Part shown: positions 1 through 12,091 of the stretch, piece by piece
Layout: each line of letters opens with the position of its first letter
How positions within the stretch are numbered: position 1 is the first letter of the stretch
The notes under the pieces: generated by a model
What the model saw: only the letters and a program-made list of their open reading frames with translations
What the model was told of the DNA's origin: nothing
Databases searched by the model: none
Position numbers and translations under genes: made by a program
NCBI RefSeq assembly: GCF_964019385.1
Contig: NC_088655.1
Span: 23,657,576-23,721,575 of the forward strand
Source: Sycon ciliatum
Lineage: Eukaryota; Porifera; Calcarea; Leucosolenida; Sycettidae
DNA: 64,000 bases
Direction of reading: 5' to 3'

Positions 1-1002
1 ACAGACTGGTTCAGGGTTCACACGCTCGATTACAGCTCAGACTAATCGACTCGAAAACACAATGTCGCCGCATGAGGAGATGACGGTGCGGCACTTCGAT
101 GTTCAAAGCCCGACAAAGAGTTGCATGAACTCACGTGATGCAGTGGTGCTAGGAGCTGCAAGGAGACAGGAGGGACACACGGAAGATAAGATACGGCAGA
201 AACAAACAAACGCGTTAGAATCCAATGACCAACTCTGCCCGGGCCGACGGGTTCGGGTTGAGTGCATGATTGCTATAGAGTGTCCACAGTGAAACTTCGG
301 TAAAACGCACCTCAATGAGTCATAATATCTGTACTTTATAGGCGGCATGAAGTCAAGCTCATGAATAATGGCCTCGTGCATAACAACCCCATCTCATGAC
401 TAATGGCATAGTCTTCAAACTTAGGGTATCTGAGTGACGCAATTATTTGGCCAAAGCATCTCAACTGCTGATGTAACCGCACAACCCGTATGCCACAAGC
501 ACCAGTTTACACAGCGCGTATTTATCGCAGGGGAAACAGAAGCAAACAGCTATCACAACGCTGAACACACTGGGTGACCAGCACCCCCCCCCCCCCGCCC
601 CCCCCCCCCCCTCCCCTCCCCTCACACACACACACACTCCAGGCAATGGAGACGAGGAGAGCTATCACAGAATGAGAGACTGACAAAAGGGGACAGGGTG
701 TGCTGCTGTTCCAGTCACAGAACTAAGCGTGTCGGCTGCACACATCTAACGACTGCGTGTGTCACTGTTCCGGCATAGATACATGTACTGCAGGGCGCTG
801 ATCAAATCACTCGCGAATGATGCACTACCTCAGAGCCATGGGCATGCACACACGTGCAATGTATAGTCATGCAAGGTCACGTATGTGCACGCGCACGCAC
901 ATGCACACACGCACGCACATATATATACACACACGCACACACACACACACACACACACATACACACACATACACACACACACATACAGGCAAATACACTT
1001 AC
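1..1002. other. No gene recognised; poly-C and CA microsatellites
   Basis: This end of the window lies downstream (on the minus strand) of the last MAM exon I can place. It holds a poly-C run around 583-612, short CA runs near 624-638 and a longer (CA)n near 907-982. Short open frames here are translations of the microsatellites or have no recognisable pattern. The 3' end of the MAM gene probably lies in or beyond this stretch but I could not identify a stop-containing exon. Confidence 0.5.
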
Positions 1003-1026
1003 CGGTGGTGACTGGGTTGTTGGTGA
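1003..1026 (-). CDS. Possible 24-bp linker microexon
   Basis: A 24-bp segment encoding VTNNPVTT in phase 1-1 sits between a good acceptor (TGGTGCAG) and a strong donor (GTAAGTG). Phase and composition fit a Thr/Pro linker after MAM domain 3, but so short an exon can arise by chance. Confidence 0.4.
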
Positions 1027-3623
1027 CTGCACCAGGCAAAAGCAAGCACACACGACAGCCATGCGACCACCGGGGAGAAACGAAACAGACAAACAGACAG
1101 ACACAAATAGAACAAGAATGAATAAACAGAGAAAGAAAGTGAATTAGTGAGAGGAAGATCAATGCATGAAGACTGGCAGAAGAGGAAGGGGTCCCGTCAT
1201 CCCCGGATCGAACGGGGAGCGTAATGAGGCAAAAAATAACTTTGCAAGCCATTGCTGGTCTTGCCGAAAGAGACAAGGCATTCTATAAAATAAAAACAGG
1301 GAGGTGCTGCCCCCCCCCCCACACACACATACACACACAAACAGGAATACTTGTATACACACACACATGCACATACCCTGGCAACAGCTGGTGTTGAAGG
1401 TGATGTCGTCCAGAGCGATGTCTCCAGTGAAGCTGGTTCCAGTTATGCCTTGGAACTCCATCTACAGAATATGTAAAAAAAATGCATTGGTAAGGGGTCG
1501 TCGCAAATGTATTTTGTCGTTCCCAAAATGAACATGATTCGTTTGGGGGGGGGGGGGGAGGGGTGAGAGTCAAAATCGCACCGACACTGTGCATATGACA
1601 TGTACATGCATGCGATTTCCATCGTCCAGCATAGCAAGCTGTGTTCGTTTCAGAGGGAGGGGAGGGAGGGAGGGAGGAGGGAGGGGAGGGAGGAGGGAGG
1701 GGAGGAGGAGGGAGGGAGGGAGGAGGGAAGGAGGGAGGAGGGAGGGAGGAGGGAGGGAGGAGGGAGGGAGGGGGGAGGGTCCGAGTACGAAAGGAACGAT
1801 GTTCGTTTCAGGGATGACAGAAACTTTTTGCGATAACCCCCAAGATGGGTGAGTGTGACTTATAGAAAGAGTGCGAGAGCAGGCGGGGACGATGAGAGGC
1901 ATGATGAGGATTGCGATGGTGGTGGTGGTGGGGATGAGGAGGATCAGGCTGGTGTTGGCGAGGACGATGAAGACGGTGATGCCAAGAAGATATTGGCGGT
2001 GTTCAAGCATCCGCTGTTGTCAAGTTCAGACGTGTCCTCAGTCGTATGATGATTCGTGGTTTAGTGTCGTGTGCCTGGCTCGTAATTTCTCGCAATTGAC
2101 GGTGTTAGATGAAGCGCAGTGACATTTTCGTTTTCTTTACATAGATCGTTGTTACGGAGACGAATGAACACGGCTTAAAGCACTTTCAGCTGCCTGAAAC
2201 TCCAGTAAACCTGGTGAAAGCGGCCTCTGGGCTTAGCGACCACCTGCTCTTAACGACCGTTTTTCCATGCACCGACAGTTCGACACAGACACTGTGGGAC
2301 CTGGTTCTAAAGACCACCTGGCTTTAATGACCGCTTTTGCTTGCGCCGTGGGGTGGTCGCTTAAACCAGGTTTTACTTTCTATTTGCACAGCAAGAATCA
2401 TCATGATCATCAGTGTTGACTAACCTGGTATGCGCCGTCGGCAAAGAACGGGACCACGGCGTTCTTCCACGAATTTCCCTGATTGCCGCTCAGCGTCCAT
2501 AGCCTGACACGCCTCACGCCCACGCGAATGAAGACGTTAAGAGTGCCTGCACGGCACGACACGGCAATCGCAGACACACAGTACGCACAGGAAGGGATCA
2601 GGGCACAACACATGTATACGTATACGCATATGTAGCCTGCAATAATAAAAACTCGGTAAATTCCATCAATTTTAGGGTAAGGAGAAAATTTTACATATAA
2701 GAAGAAAAAGCGATGGAAAAAGGATGATTCGAACAAGTGTTCGTACAACACTCCATTCCATCGATTGATATTGTTTAACTCAATGTCACTTCAGCTAGTC
2801 CTCCCGGTTGCGATACTAAATTCAAACCGTCAAACAAAACTTACAACCGCACACTAAGTACATGTGTACCGGGCTGTACAATGTCATGTTGCTGCTCTCA
2901 CGAGCACATTGCGTTGAAGACTCCGCTCATACACACACACACACACGCACGCACGCACACGCACGCACACACACACACACACTGTACGCACCGGTCGTTG
3001 CTCCGTACATATGGTACCAGAAGCTCATTGAACAGCCACCTTTCTGCACGGGGCACAGGAAAATCGGAAGAAGAAAACAGCAAACAGCGTTCAGCAGGTT
3101 GACCACAACCGAGCAGCCCACAAGACTGCACAACACCCTTTGCAAGACTGTCCGAAGAGAACTTTCAAGTAGCAGTCATTGAAAACACTTCACGGTCCGC
3201 AAGACTCGGCTGGACACCAGCCGAGTTTTCCGCATCCGCAGGAGCGCCACCGCCCTCTATAGATCAAGGCGCAATTGTAGCTCCTAAGTGGTGGGAGGCG
3301 AGTAGATCAGACCCACCACCAAAGTGGTCAAAGACCGAAAATCCCATTCACGGCATCCATGCCATTGTAAGGCTACCGTGATGGAGTGAAACTTTGTTTT
3401 AAGAAGAACACCGACGAGATTAACTGTCTCTGTAGAAGAATTAGTACTCACACACACACACACGCGCGCACACACCCGTACACACACAGTCTGTACTCGT
3501 ACGTACCGTGGGTGTGTAAGATGGCGAGATGATGGCGGCCGCATGTCCTCTGTTCCGTGGCAGGGAGGTCTCAATGTACACATACCAACCTGCAGCAAAC
3601 AAGCAAAGAAACCAGCGACATGA

Positions 3624-3654
<31 letters not shown>

Positions 3655-3698
3655 CTTATTGGCGTCATGCCATCGTGGAATAAAAGAATAATAACAAT

Positions 3699-3757
<59 letters not shown>

Positions 3758-4320
3758 CGAGCAGCTAAACATTGATCTCTCTGTATCCGATCCCCGTGCC
3801 TGTAATTATTTTTCTCTTATTGGCCACAGGCCATCGTGAGAATAAAAGATTTCAAACAACAACAAGATAATAAGCAGTCAGAAAGTGCAATAACAGGACA
3901 CAAAAATGACAAGCTATTGAGACATTCAATGACCTGAGACCTAGCCCTAACACGTCTCCAGTTGCTTCATAACTCCTTTCCATGTGATTTCTTCTATTTT
4001 AATTATATATACTGGCTCAGTATCCGAGTTATTCTAAAATAATAATTATTATTAGCACTAACCGGAGCTAGAGCCGGTTGTATGGTCACGGGTGGGTCCT
4101 GTTCCAAACGATGGCGTGGAACCCTGACGCCGGGTCCAGTCAAAGTCGTCGCCGGTGAATTGAGTGTAACCTTGCCAGCCGGATGTCCAGGCAGTGTTGG
4201 CTGGAACAGAGCAGTCTGCAAAAGGGGAAAAAAAAGTGTGTGCAAGCACGCACGCACACACACACATACGTACACACACACACACACACACACACGCATG
4301 CACACACACGCACACACACA

Positions 4321-4361
<41 letters not shown>

Positions 4362-6234
4362 CAGCAACTTCACTGAGCAAGCTGAAAAGAGGGGTTTGTA
4401 AGAAACGCGCCCGGGGTTTCCTTAGTCGCTAATACTAGCAGCAATCAAAACCCATCCTCACTTCGATGCACCCTGCTTCCCGGAGTATAAGCCACACTTG
4501 AAACACCACCAAATCGCCAAGAGAAACCGGCACGCCTTGTGCTACGATGGTTAAGTTCACGGTGACAAATCGGACAGATGCCTGTGTTTCATGACCAAAA
4601 ATCTGGGAGCGGCTTATACTCCAGTGCGGTTTATACTCCGGGAAATACGGCAAGAAAACTTACGAACGCAATTGCAGGAGATGGCATCCCAGCCGAGATC
4701 GTCAATCGCAATGTCGCCGGTGAAACTCGTTCCCTTCGAGCCGATGATGCTCAGCTGTGCAGGGAAGAACGGCAATCCAACAACGATAACAACAACATGA
4801 AGAAAAGAGAAGAGCAGACAAGACAAGATAGCGGCAGCAGCAACAGCAGCAGCAGCAGCAGCAGCAACATCAGCGGCAGCAGCAACAACAGCAGCAGCAG
4901 CGGCAACATGATCAGCTAAGAGGTTCGTTGCAATTGTTACGTTTACTCCTGAATTGTCCTGGCTGTTACTCAACCCATACAATTACTACCTACTTGTGTT
5001 CAGTATTCAATAGCTTACTGTAAACCATCGTGCGAATACAGAAATATTAATAATAAAGAACTCACCGTGAATGGTCCGCTGACCGTTCCCAGGGGAACCT
5101 TTGCATTCCTCCATACGTCACCTTGGTCACCAGACGTCTTCCACAGGGATCGTGTCGTAGAGCCGATCTGACAAAAGACAATGACACGAGTGCAACACAT
5201 GAAACTCGCAGGTCGAGCCAATAATAAGTGTAGAAAGGAAACGAACATACGTCATATGTCATCATATGTGTCGGGTCGTCGAATGTCTCAGTACTCTGTC
5301 AGTTTTGTGCCTAGTTGTTGCACTTTCTGACTGTATAATAGTATCTAGTTACAGTGGTGGAGAGTTACTCTTAACTCGAATCCATACATCCCTTTCCTTT
5401 CTACAATACTCTAATTTCAGAAAATTTCGGTGCTCAATATGTTCGGTATGAGGGCAACAGGCTAGGTTAGGTGAACAGAAATTTTCGGTGCAGAGAAGCA
5501 GTTCCCTATTGGATTATGTGCGTTAGTGTTTGTTCGGTGTATTGAAATTTTAGGTATGAAACAGACGCACCGAAAGTACCGAAAATAAAAGTACGCCGAA
5601 AATTTGTGAAATTACACTAACAGGAGCACTGTAAGGCTATAAATGTTCGGCACATTTAAATTTCGGCCTCCCAGGGCAAAAACACATTTCGGCTGCAACA
5701 ATTTTTCGGCCTGCACTGCTGCCGCCTGTATACAGTCGACTGTCACACTGAACCTTGCAAAACAAAATTTCGGCGGCAAAAAATGTTTCGGCCAAAAATG
5801 CCCAGGCCGAAAATAGCCGAAAATAAATATGCGCCGAACATTTGGTGAATTTTTTTATGTCAGCCAACAGGTTTTGGGGTCGTTTTTCGTTGAAAGGCCA
5901 ATCTTCGTGACCGTAGATGGGTCAGAAAGGTGCCCTGCATACAATTGCCCGGATTAGGGGCGGCCGGATCTGGGGAGTTTCACTGTAATAACAATAACAA
6001 TGTGAAGAAGAGGTTGGTGCGACTTCGGCGATAGTAGGGGAAGAGTGGGTTGCTCCCTACACAAGTGAGAATTCTGAAGAAACAATAACAATGCGGCGTC
6101 ATTTCTTACCTTGATCTGCACCTCAAGTGTGCCGATAGTGCTACCGTACATATGGTACCAGAAGGAGAACTAGAAACACACACGACAGACAAACAAACAC
6201 GTATGGTCACGTGCACATACGAATTGCACGAGCG

Positions 6235-6276
<42 letters not shown>

Positions 6277-6623
6277 TGTGGCCACAAATCCGTTGCAAAT
6301 CCCAAAACAGTTATCATATCTCGTGTTGGATACGATAAAAGCAAACATCAGAATAGAAAAAAACGAGTGGGTTTGGAGTCCCAGAATAGCAGAGTACTGT
6401 CAGAATCGCCCAACTTCAAAGTGAAAAGAGTACGAGAGTCGATTACCTTGCACAAGGTATCGGGGACTGGGTACTGTGGTGAACGGAGGATAGCCTTATC
6501 GCCTGACGACTGGCCGCTTGTCTCAATGTACATGTAGTACCCTGAAAGAAAGGTATGCAACAGAAACAGCAGCAGGAGCAGTAGCAACGGAGCCAGCAGT
6601 GAAGGCAGCAGCAGCGACAGCGA

Positions 6624-6655
<32 letters not shown>

Positions 6656-6689
6656 ACAGCAATAACAGCAGCAGCAGCAACAGCAACAT

Positions 6690-6720
<31 letters not shown>

Positions 6721-6722
6721 AA

Positions 6723-6754
<32 letters not shown>

Positions 6755-7699
6755 GTAGCAGCAGCAACAGCAGCAGAACGAGCAACGACAACGGTGACAG
6801 CAGCAGTAGCATTGGTTAGAAGCAATGGGCACATAGGCATCAGTGACAATTATACTGTAAGAGTTGAATCCCCAACAGGGTACAAAGTATAGCGTTTTAA
6901 CGAGAGAGAAAATCCATCGCTAACTCAAGCAACGTTACTAGTGTGCTGTTCCTTGACTCTTGTGTACTAGAGAAATAGAAGACGGGTGTGTGATGGCAGG
7001 GTCGGTAGACTTTGTACCCGCCAAGTGGGAGAAAATGGCAAATCGTTAAGCTTTGGGCTCGTCACACTTTTAACTCTTACAGAACACGCATAGAGGGCTG
7101 ACACACAGTCAGAGCCGCTCAACTGATAACAGTACGAATAACTGACAAACTGATTTCACAAACTTGTGATTTCAAGCCTCCTTCGCATCGTATATCCAGG
7201 TCAACTCAGTCTTGCTACACTTCCTCCCGAAACAACATCTTTGTAAGGAGTTATTGTGCTCAAGAAATTTGTTGCCGCAGTCGTCGTCGTTGTTGGTGTT
7301 GTTGTTGTTGTTGTTGTTGTTAGGTGGTGGTGGTAGTGGTGTTGGTGTTGGTGGTGGTAGTGCTGATGGCAGTGGTGGTGCTGGTGGTGGTGGTGCTGGT
7401 GGTGCTGGTGGTGCTGGTGTTGTCGCTATCAATTGACTCAGTACTGTTTTCTGATGATCGCTTAGTGCGAGAAACTTGGAGTTAAAACATTTTTCCGTCC
7501 TCTTATTGTTTTTACTTCTTCTTACCGGAGTTATTTCCGTAGGTATGATCAGTGGCAGGTCCGGTATGCAGACTGCCAGTACCGGCTGCGTCACGTCGCC
7601 AGTCAAACTGATCACTAAACTCCTGCACCCAGCCGTTTGTGCCTGTTTCAAACGTTGCTACCTTGCTTGCGTCGCATTCTGGGTAATGAAGAGAGGAGC

Positions 7700-7747
<48 letters not shown>

Positions 7748-8240
7748 GACAGAGAGAGACAGAGAGAGAGAGAGACAGAGAGACACAGGGACACAGACAC
7801 AGACACAGATGGAGAGACAGACACAGACACAGAGACGGACACAATTACCACAATATCACGGCGTCGGAAACGTCTATTCCTTCCTCCTTTCCCACAGAAA
7901 GAAGGTTTTGCATTGAAGGGCACAAAGGTTCCTAGCTAAAGCAGCCACAAGCAGCAGCACCAGACACTACAACACCAATACTGTATGCCGGTTTTGAGAC
8001 GGAATTCGTTAGAATTTCACCCCACTAACCCACAAAAATCCGGAAATCCTTAACTTTAAATATTGACGTTAAAATATCTGGTCTCACACGACCAGCAGCT
8101 AATGCTGCAGCAGAAGCTGACACAGGGCACTTCAGAAACTTACGGGTAGACTTAGGGATGACTGTTGGAACACACGTCGGTACAGCGTGTGACGAGTTGC
8201 GAGATCCCAGCAGACAGACAGACAGACAGACAGACACACC

Positions 8241-8288
<48 letters not shown>

Positions 8289-11200
8289 GGCAGGCAGACA
8301 GACAGACAGACAGGCAGGCAGGCAGGCAGACAGACATACAGACAGACAGACCGACAGACAGACAAGCAGACAGATGGAACAAGCGCACAGGAAACACAGA
8401 GAATCATCATAAAGAAGGACCCGGGCAGCCTGCAGAGAGCCTAACCATAGCGTGAGCGATAGTTATGGCCTATCGCTCATGCTATGGTTGTAAACCAATG
8501 GTCATTGAAAATATGAATTCTCCATAGCATGCGTTTGGCAAATCAAACACCACTCAACGAGATGAACTTCATGATTCATGATATAGTTGGATGGCCGCAG
8601 TCAGGCGCACCTACTGGCGAGACTCAAAACTGACCGAGGAAGCCAAGAAGAGAAACAACGACAAAGAACACACCATGTGCCACATTCACAACTGAACATG
8701 TTGCGCGAGAATCTTTTCTCGCATATCTCGCTGTGCGGCCGGCCGGCGCGAAATGCAACGCCTCGTTCAAGATTTTTTTTAAAGCGGGATATCCTCACCG
8801 CCACAGAATATAATACCAACAAATACCAAGCAGACAGCATGCAGACACCATGCAGACAGCACGCAGACACCATGCAGACACCATGCAGACACCATGCAGA
8901 CACCATGCAGACAGCACAGACACCATGCAGACACCATGCAAACAGCATGCAGCAGCATCCACAACACTCACCGTAGGTCATGCAGCACGCCGACGCAAAC
9001 GCGACGTCGTCAATGGCAATGTCACTACGGAAACCACTGCCACGTGTTGCAACGAATTGAATCTGGCACACACACGCACAGACACAGACACGCACGCAGA
9101 GACACACACGCACACACACAGACACACACACACACACACGTACAGCGGGAGAAGAGAGCAACAATAGAACACGAGGTCAGCAGTGGCATGGGAGACCCCA
9201 CCCGCAAAAGATAGCCAGGAAAGTCCAGATGTCAGGCATCTCTATACACTCCCCCCCCCCCCCACACACACACCCATGGCATCCATCCCTATACTCTTTC
9301 CGGGACCTCCACCCCACTCCACCCACACACACGTTCCCCCAGAAAGGTGGACAACACTTCTCGGTATCATCCAAAACGACATGTACTCAGACACGAGAAA
9401 TGGACCCATGGTGCATTCCATTGGGCAGCGAGAAAGAATTTTTTTTTTTTTGCGATGGTGGAAAATAAATTTCCTTAAAACTCTCCAACTTCACTGCAGC
9501 GTTTTCTTTCCACTTGTGAACACCTGCATCCCTGAACAGGCAGCTCTCAGCTCTCAGCTGCACCACAAGGAGAAAATACAGTAAAACCTGTAACTAAAGA
9601 CCACCCTGACTAGCGACCAGCCTGGTACTACAGTAAAACCTGTAACTAAAGACCACCCTGACTAGCGACCAGCCTGGTACTACAGTAAAACCTGTAACTA
9701 AAGACCACCCTGACTAGCGACCAGCCTGGTACTACAGTAAAACCTGTAACTAAAGACCACCCTGACTAGCGACCAGCCTGGTACTACAGTAAAACCTGTA
9801 ACTAAAGACCACCGTGACTAGCGACCAGCCTGGTACTACAGTAAAACCTGTAACTAAAGACCACCGTGACTAGCAACCAGCCTGGTACTACAGTAAAACC
9901 TGTAACTAAAGACCACCGTGACTAGCGACCAGCCTGGTACTACAGTAAAACCTGTAACTAAAGACCACCCTGACTAGCGACCAGCCTGGTACTACAGTAA
10001 AACCTGTAACTAAAGACCACCCTGACTAGCGACCAGCCTGCTACTACAGTAAAACCTGTAACTAAAGACCACCGTGACTAGCGACCAGCCTGGTACTACC
10101 GACCCTTTCGCCAGGCACGGACGGTCTCGCACTCACATACGGTCGTGCGGTGCGAACCTCTTACTAAGGACCACCTGCCACTAAAGACCACCTTCTCTGG
10201 CCCCAAGGGGGGGGGGTCGCTAGTCACAGGCTTTACTCTACTGCCAATATTCCGACCGCTGGGCATCATCAGGGCAATGCCCTGCTGGCAGTAATGGATT
10301 CAACAGCCTGTTCGGGGATGGAGATGTTCACAAGTGGAAACCAAATTAATGACAAAAAAAATCACGGTTCGCATGAGACTCGGCAGGAAGCCGGGCTTTC
10401 CGCATCCGTAGGAACGCCACCACCCCTCAAGGATCAACAAGTAAATGACAACAAGTAAACAAAGAAAAGCACCTACAGGTTACGGTATAACACCACCAGT
10501 TACTTGACAATCAGAGTCATGCCAAAACATTGCACGACACTGACCGATGGTATTGACGTTCCACGACTAGCTGCCAATCAGCTCTAGAACGTTTTCTTCG
10601 CACTTATAAAATTATCCCTGGCTCTCCGTCCGAGTCCATAAAATAAAATTAAAATAAACCATCAGCAGTAGGCCGTACCGGCAGCGCCGAGAGATAAGCC
10701 CATTGCGCATTGCCAAATACGGAAGGTATGAGTAATGCATGTGACTACGCTGGGATCAGCAATGCACTGTTCAACACCCCCAGATGACCATGCCCAGGTG
10801 GCTGTGTGGGGTGTTATGTGACTACGCTGGCATCAGGAATGCACTGTTCAACACCCCCAGATGACCATGCCCAGGTGGCTGTGTGGGGTGTTATGTGAGT
10901 ACACTGGGATCAGCAATGCACTGTTCAACACCCCCAGATGACCATGCCCAGGTGGCTGTGTGGGGTGTTATGTGAGTACGCTGGGATCAGCAATGCACTG
11001 TTCAACACCCCCAGATGACCATGCCCAGGTGGCTGTGTGGGGTGTTATGTGAGTACACTGGGATCAGCAATGCACTGTTCAACACCCCCAGATGACCATG
11101 CCCAGGTGGCTGTGTGGGGTGTTATGTGAGTACGCTGGGATCAGCAATGCACTGTTCAACACCCCAGACGACCATGCCCAGGTGGCTGTGTGGGGTGTTA

Positions 11201-12006
11201 TGTGAGTACACTGGGATCAGGAATGCACTGTTCAACACCCCAGACGACCATGCCCAGGTGGCTGTGTGGGGTGTTATGTGAGTACACTGGGATCAGGAAT
11301 GCACTGTTCAACACCCCCAGATGACCATGCCCAGGTGCAGGTGGCTGGGTGGGGTGTTTATGATACAAATTACGTCATTGCGCAATGGGCTGACTCGCCT
11401 CACCTGGAACAGCTTGGACGTAGCCGGCAGAGTGACGACGCCGCGGATCCACTTGTTGCCCTGGTCACCAGTCTTGGTGAACAGCTGCGTGGTTGCCGTG
11501 GCGCTCAGCTCCTTGTACATCACTTGCAGCGTGCCAATCTGGCTACCATACATGTGGTACCAGAAGCTCATTTGGCATGACTGCCGGGAAAAGGTACAAC
11601 GACGACGGCGACGACGACGACGATGATGATGCCGGGGAGGAGATGAACAGACGCAGGCAAGAAAGAGAGAACAAGCAAGCACACGCACACATACACACAC
11701 ATGCACACAGACAGACAGACACATGCACACACATACACACACACACACGTGCACATACAACACATGTGGCAAGAAAGATAAAGCGGAATAGATCAACATA
11801 TACACACAAACAAACACACACACACACACAAACACTCACACACACACACAAACACTCACACACACCCACACACACACACCCACACACACACACACCTCAG
11901 ACCTCAGACACACCCATCGCGAAAGCGATGATAGCGAACAGCTATGTTAGCCATAGCAACTTTGTGCTGGGATTGCACCATTCAACAGCTTGCAAGGCTG
12001 AAATCC

Positions 12007-12091
<85 letters not shown>

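Noticed and set aside
817-1147. Open frames rich in His/Thr or Cys/Val across 0.8-1.2 kb
   Set aside because: They are translations of the (CA)n/(GT)n microsatellite in several frames, as are similar frames near 4.2, 9.1, 11.7, 34.1 and 63.3 kb.
6348-6892. Poly-Leu, poly-Ala open frames on both strands
   Set aside because: Translations of a (CAG)n intronic microsatellite between two MAM exons; frames on both strands are equally long.
9579-10098. CRISPR-like array
   Set aside because: The 52-bp units are contiguous with no unique spacers, lie in animal DNA and continue into a transposon body.
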